DNA of 64,000 nt from Sporolactobacillus kofuensis. GTDB lineage: Bacteria; Bacillota; Bacilli; Bacillales; Sporolactobacillaceae. Location of the stretch: positions 89,948 to 153,947 of the forward strand of contig NZ_JBHSTQ010000008.1 in assembly GCF_042660205.1 (NCBI RefSeq). Direction: 5' to 3'. Of this stretch, positions 62,971 to 64,000 are shown piece by piece. The notes beneath the pieces were generated by a model. The model was not told where the DNA came from, did no database searches, and was given only the letters and a program-made list of their open reading frames with translations. The translations under genes and the position numbers were made by a program. The stretch's first letter is position 1. Each line of letters starts with the position of its first letter.

Positions 62971-63878
62971 ACTGACGATTCAAGGACTGAATAGTTTCCG
63001 CGAGGAACAGCATATTGATTTTGAAACTTTATGTGCGGATGGCCTGTTCGGTATTTTCGGCCCAACAGGGAGTGGTAAATCCACAATTTTGGATGGGATT
63101 ACACTTGCACTGTATGGGACAGTCGAACGAGCGGCAAACAATACATCCGGGATACTGAACCAGCTGGAAAAGCAGATGGCCGTTGGGTTTACATTTGAAT
63201 TAACCGGGGAACAAACCTCACGTTACCGCGCGGAACGAAGTTATAAGCGAACAAAGGATGGAGGCTTGCGTCTTGCAAGTTGTCGGTTAATAAAACAAGG
63301 TAAAGTTAATGAAGTACTGGCTGATAAAGAGCGTGATCTTACAAAAGGTGTCCAAGAAATTCTAGGATTAACCCATGACGATTTTACCCGAGCAGTTGTA
63401 CTTCCTCAAGGAAAATTTGCGGAATTTCTGACGTTGAAAGGCAATGAGCGACGGAAAATGCTTCAGCGTCTCTTCCACCTCGAGAAATATGGTGATGAAT
63501 TAACTGCTCGATTAAAGCAGGCATCCGAGGCGCGTAAACAACAACTGACGATTATCTCAGAGAAGCAAGCGCTCCTTGGTGATGCGTCTGAGGATGCAGT
63601 CAACCAAGCAAAAGCAAGTTGTGAGCAGATTGAGCGTGATCTTCATAGATTACGAACAAAATTAGCAGAAAGCGAGGCAGAAAAAAAGAGCTTCGAACAG
63701 ATTTGGAGTCTGCAAGAGGAAAAACAGGCGAAGTCTGAACGTATGCTTGAATTAGAGAAAGAAAAAGGTACTTATGATGAAATCAGAGAAAAGTTAGTCA
63801 AGGATGAAGCTGCTGAGAAATTGATGCCATATCTTGAGGCGTTAATTGAAGCAGAAAAAGAAGATGCTCAAGCTAAAA
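62957..63878 (+). pseudogene. sbcC: sbcC, 5' part only, interrupted by an insertion element
   Basis: The N-terminal ATPase part of SbcC/Rad50: MKPIELTIQGLNSFREEQ, Walker A GPTGSGKST (near residue 37), the Q-loop VVLPQGKFAEFL near residue 150, then the start of the coiled coil to about residue 307 (EAEKEDAQAK). After 63878 similarity stops and the sequence changes character. Full SbcC is about 1000-1100 residues, so the gene is cut. The reading frame happens to stay open into the inserted DNA. The rest of sbcC may resume past the element, outside the window. Confidence 0.8.
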
Positions 63879-64000
63879 TGGTACCTGTAGTTAGGACACT
63901 TGAAAAAGAGTGTTTTATCTACAGGTATTTTTTTATATACTTGAATTTCAATGCTGTGAGGAAAGAGGATATCATGAGTAAAATTATATTTTCAACCAAA
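63879..64000 (+). mobile_element. Left end of an insertion sequence (possibly IS3 family)
   Basis: From about 63879 (TGGTACCTGTAGTTAGGACA) the sequence leaves sbcC. It contains TACCTGTAG with CTACAGGTA followed by T7, then an SD (GAGGAAAGAGG) and ATG 63974 opening MSKIIFSTK, resembling the start of an IS3-type OrfA. Only nine codons are visible, so family assignment is tentative. Confidence 0.6.

Noticed and set aside
1..64000. CRISPR array, prophage or defence island
   Set aside because: No regularly spaced repeats, cas, phage structural or known defence genes were seen; apart from the sugar operon and the IS edge, gene content is mostly core Bacillales.

Overview
The window reads as chromosome from a low-to-moderate GC, endospore-forming Bacillales bacterium. 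Spore-coat genes (CotF-like, YutH), spore genes (yunB, lytH, a YjcZ-type peptide), strong Shine-Dalgarno (SD) sites and Bacillus subtilis-like gene order (yusI-gcvH, suf, yunDCB-lytH, yutD-yutF-yutH-yutI-yutM-dapF, yuzD, yuzA-pgi, pbpF-hemH, lplJ-yhfN, addBA-sbcDC) all support this. A Sporolactobacillus-like relative is my best guess, but this is inference only.

Layout. 1-4.1 kb: two spore-coat genes (-), an ArsC-fold protein, gcvH, the sigI-rsgI heat/cell-envelope sigma module, and a decayed 3' end of metQ. 4.2-9.7 kb: the sufCDSUB iron-sulfur assembly operon. 9.8-18.4 kb: yunD-yunC-yunB, lytH, yutD, yutF, yutH, a NifU-like and an IscA-like protein, and dapF. 18.4-25.7 kb: an inserted sugar-utilisation operon (CRE-overlapped promoter, leader ORF, solute-binding lipoprotein, two permeases, YesL, GH31 alpha-glucosidase). 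25.8-33.4 kb: yuzD, type II NADH dehydrogenase, a divergent pair of small HTH regulators, asnB, yuzA, pgi, yggT. 33.6-35.4 kb: a tRNA-Ala(CGC) and a frameshifted amino-acid permease. 35.6-43.5 kb: class A penicillin-binding protein, ferrochelatase, histidine phosphatase, lipoate ligase, M48 protease, D-Ala-D-Ala ligase. 43.7-54.4 kb: 3D-domain wall protein with a WalR box, thioesterase, YjcZ peptide, FMN riboswitch-ribU, menA, a PC4-type DNA-binding protein with LexA-like boxes, NUDIX hydrolase, mscL, Cu/Zn SOD, fabL, OsmC, PAP2, cyclophilin. 54.5-64 kb: addB-addA-sbcD-sbcC, with sbcC interrupted by what looks like an insertion sequence at the right edge.

How the genes connect. Suf, NifU-like and IscA-like proteins make and deliver Fe-S clusters, including the one expected in AddB. 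LplJ can load lipoate onto GcvH. DapF, Ddl, PbpF, the 3D protein and LytH act on peptidoglycan. The most notable signals are GAAC-N4-GTTC dyads (candidate LexA/SOS sites) at both the PC4-like gene and addBA-sbcDC, the metQ scar beside suf, the sbcC disruption, and uncharacterised palindromic or dispersed intergenic repeats. I found no CRISPR array, prophage or obviously new defence system.
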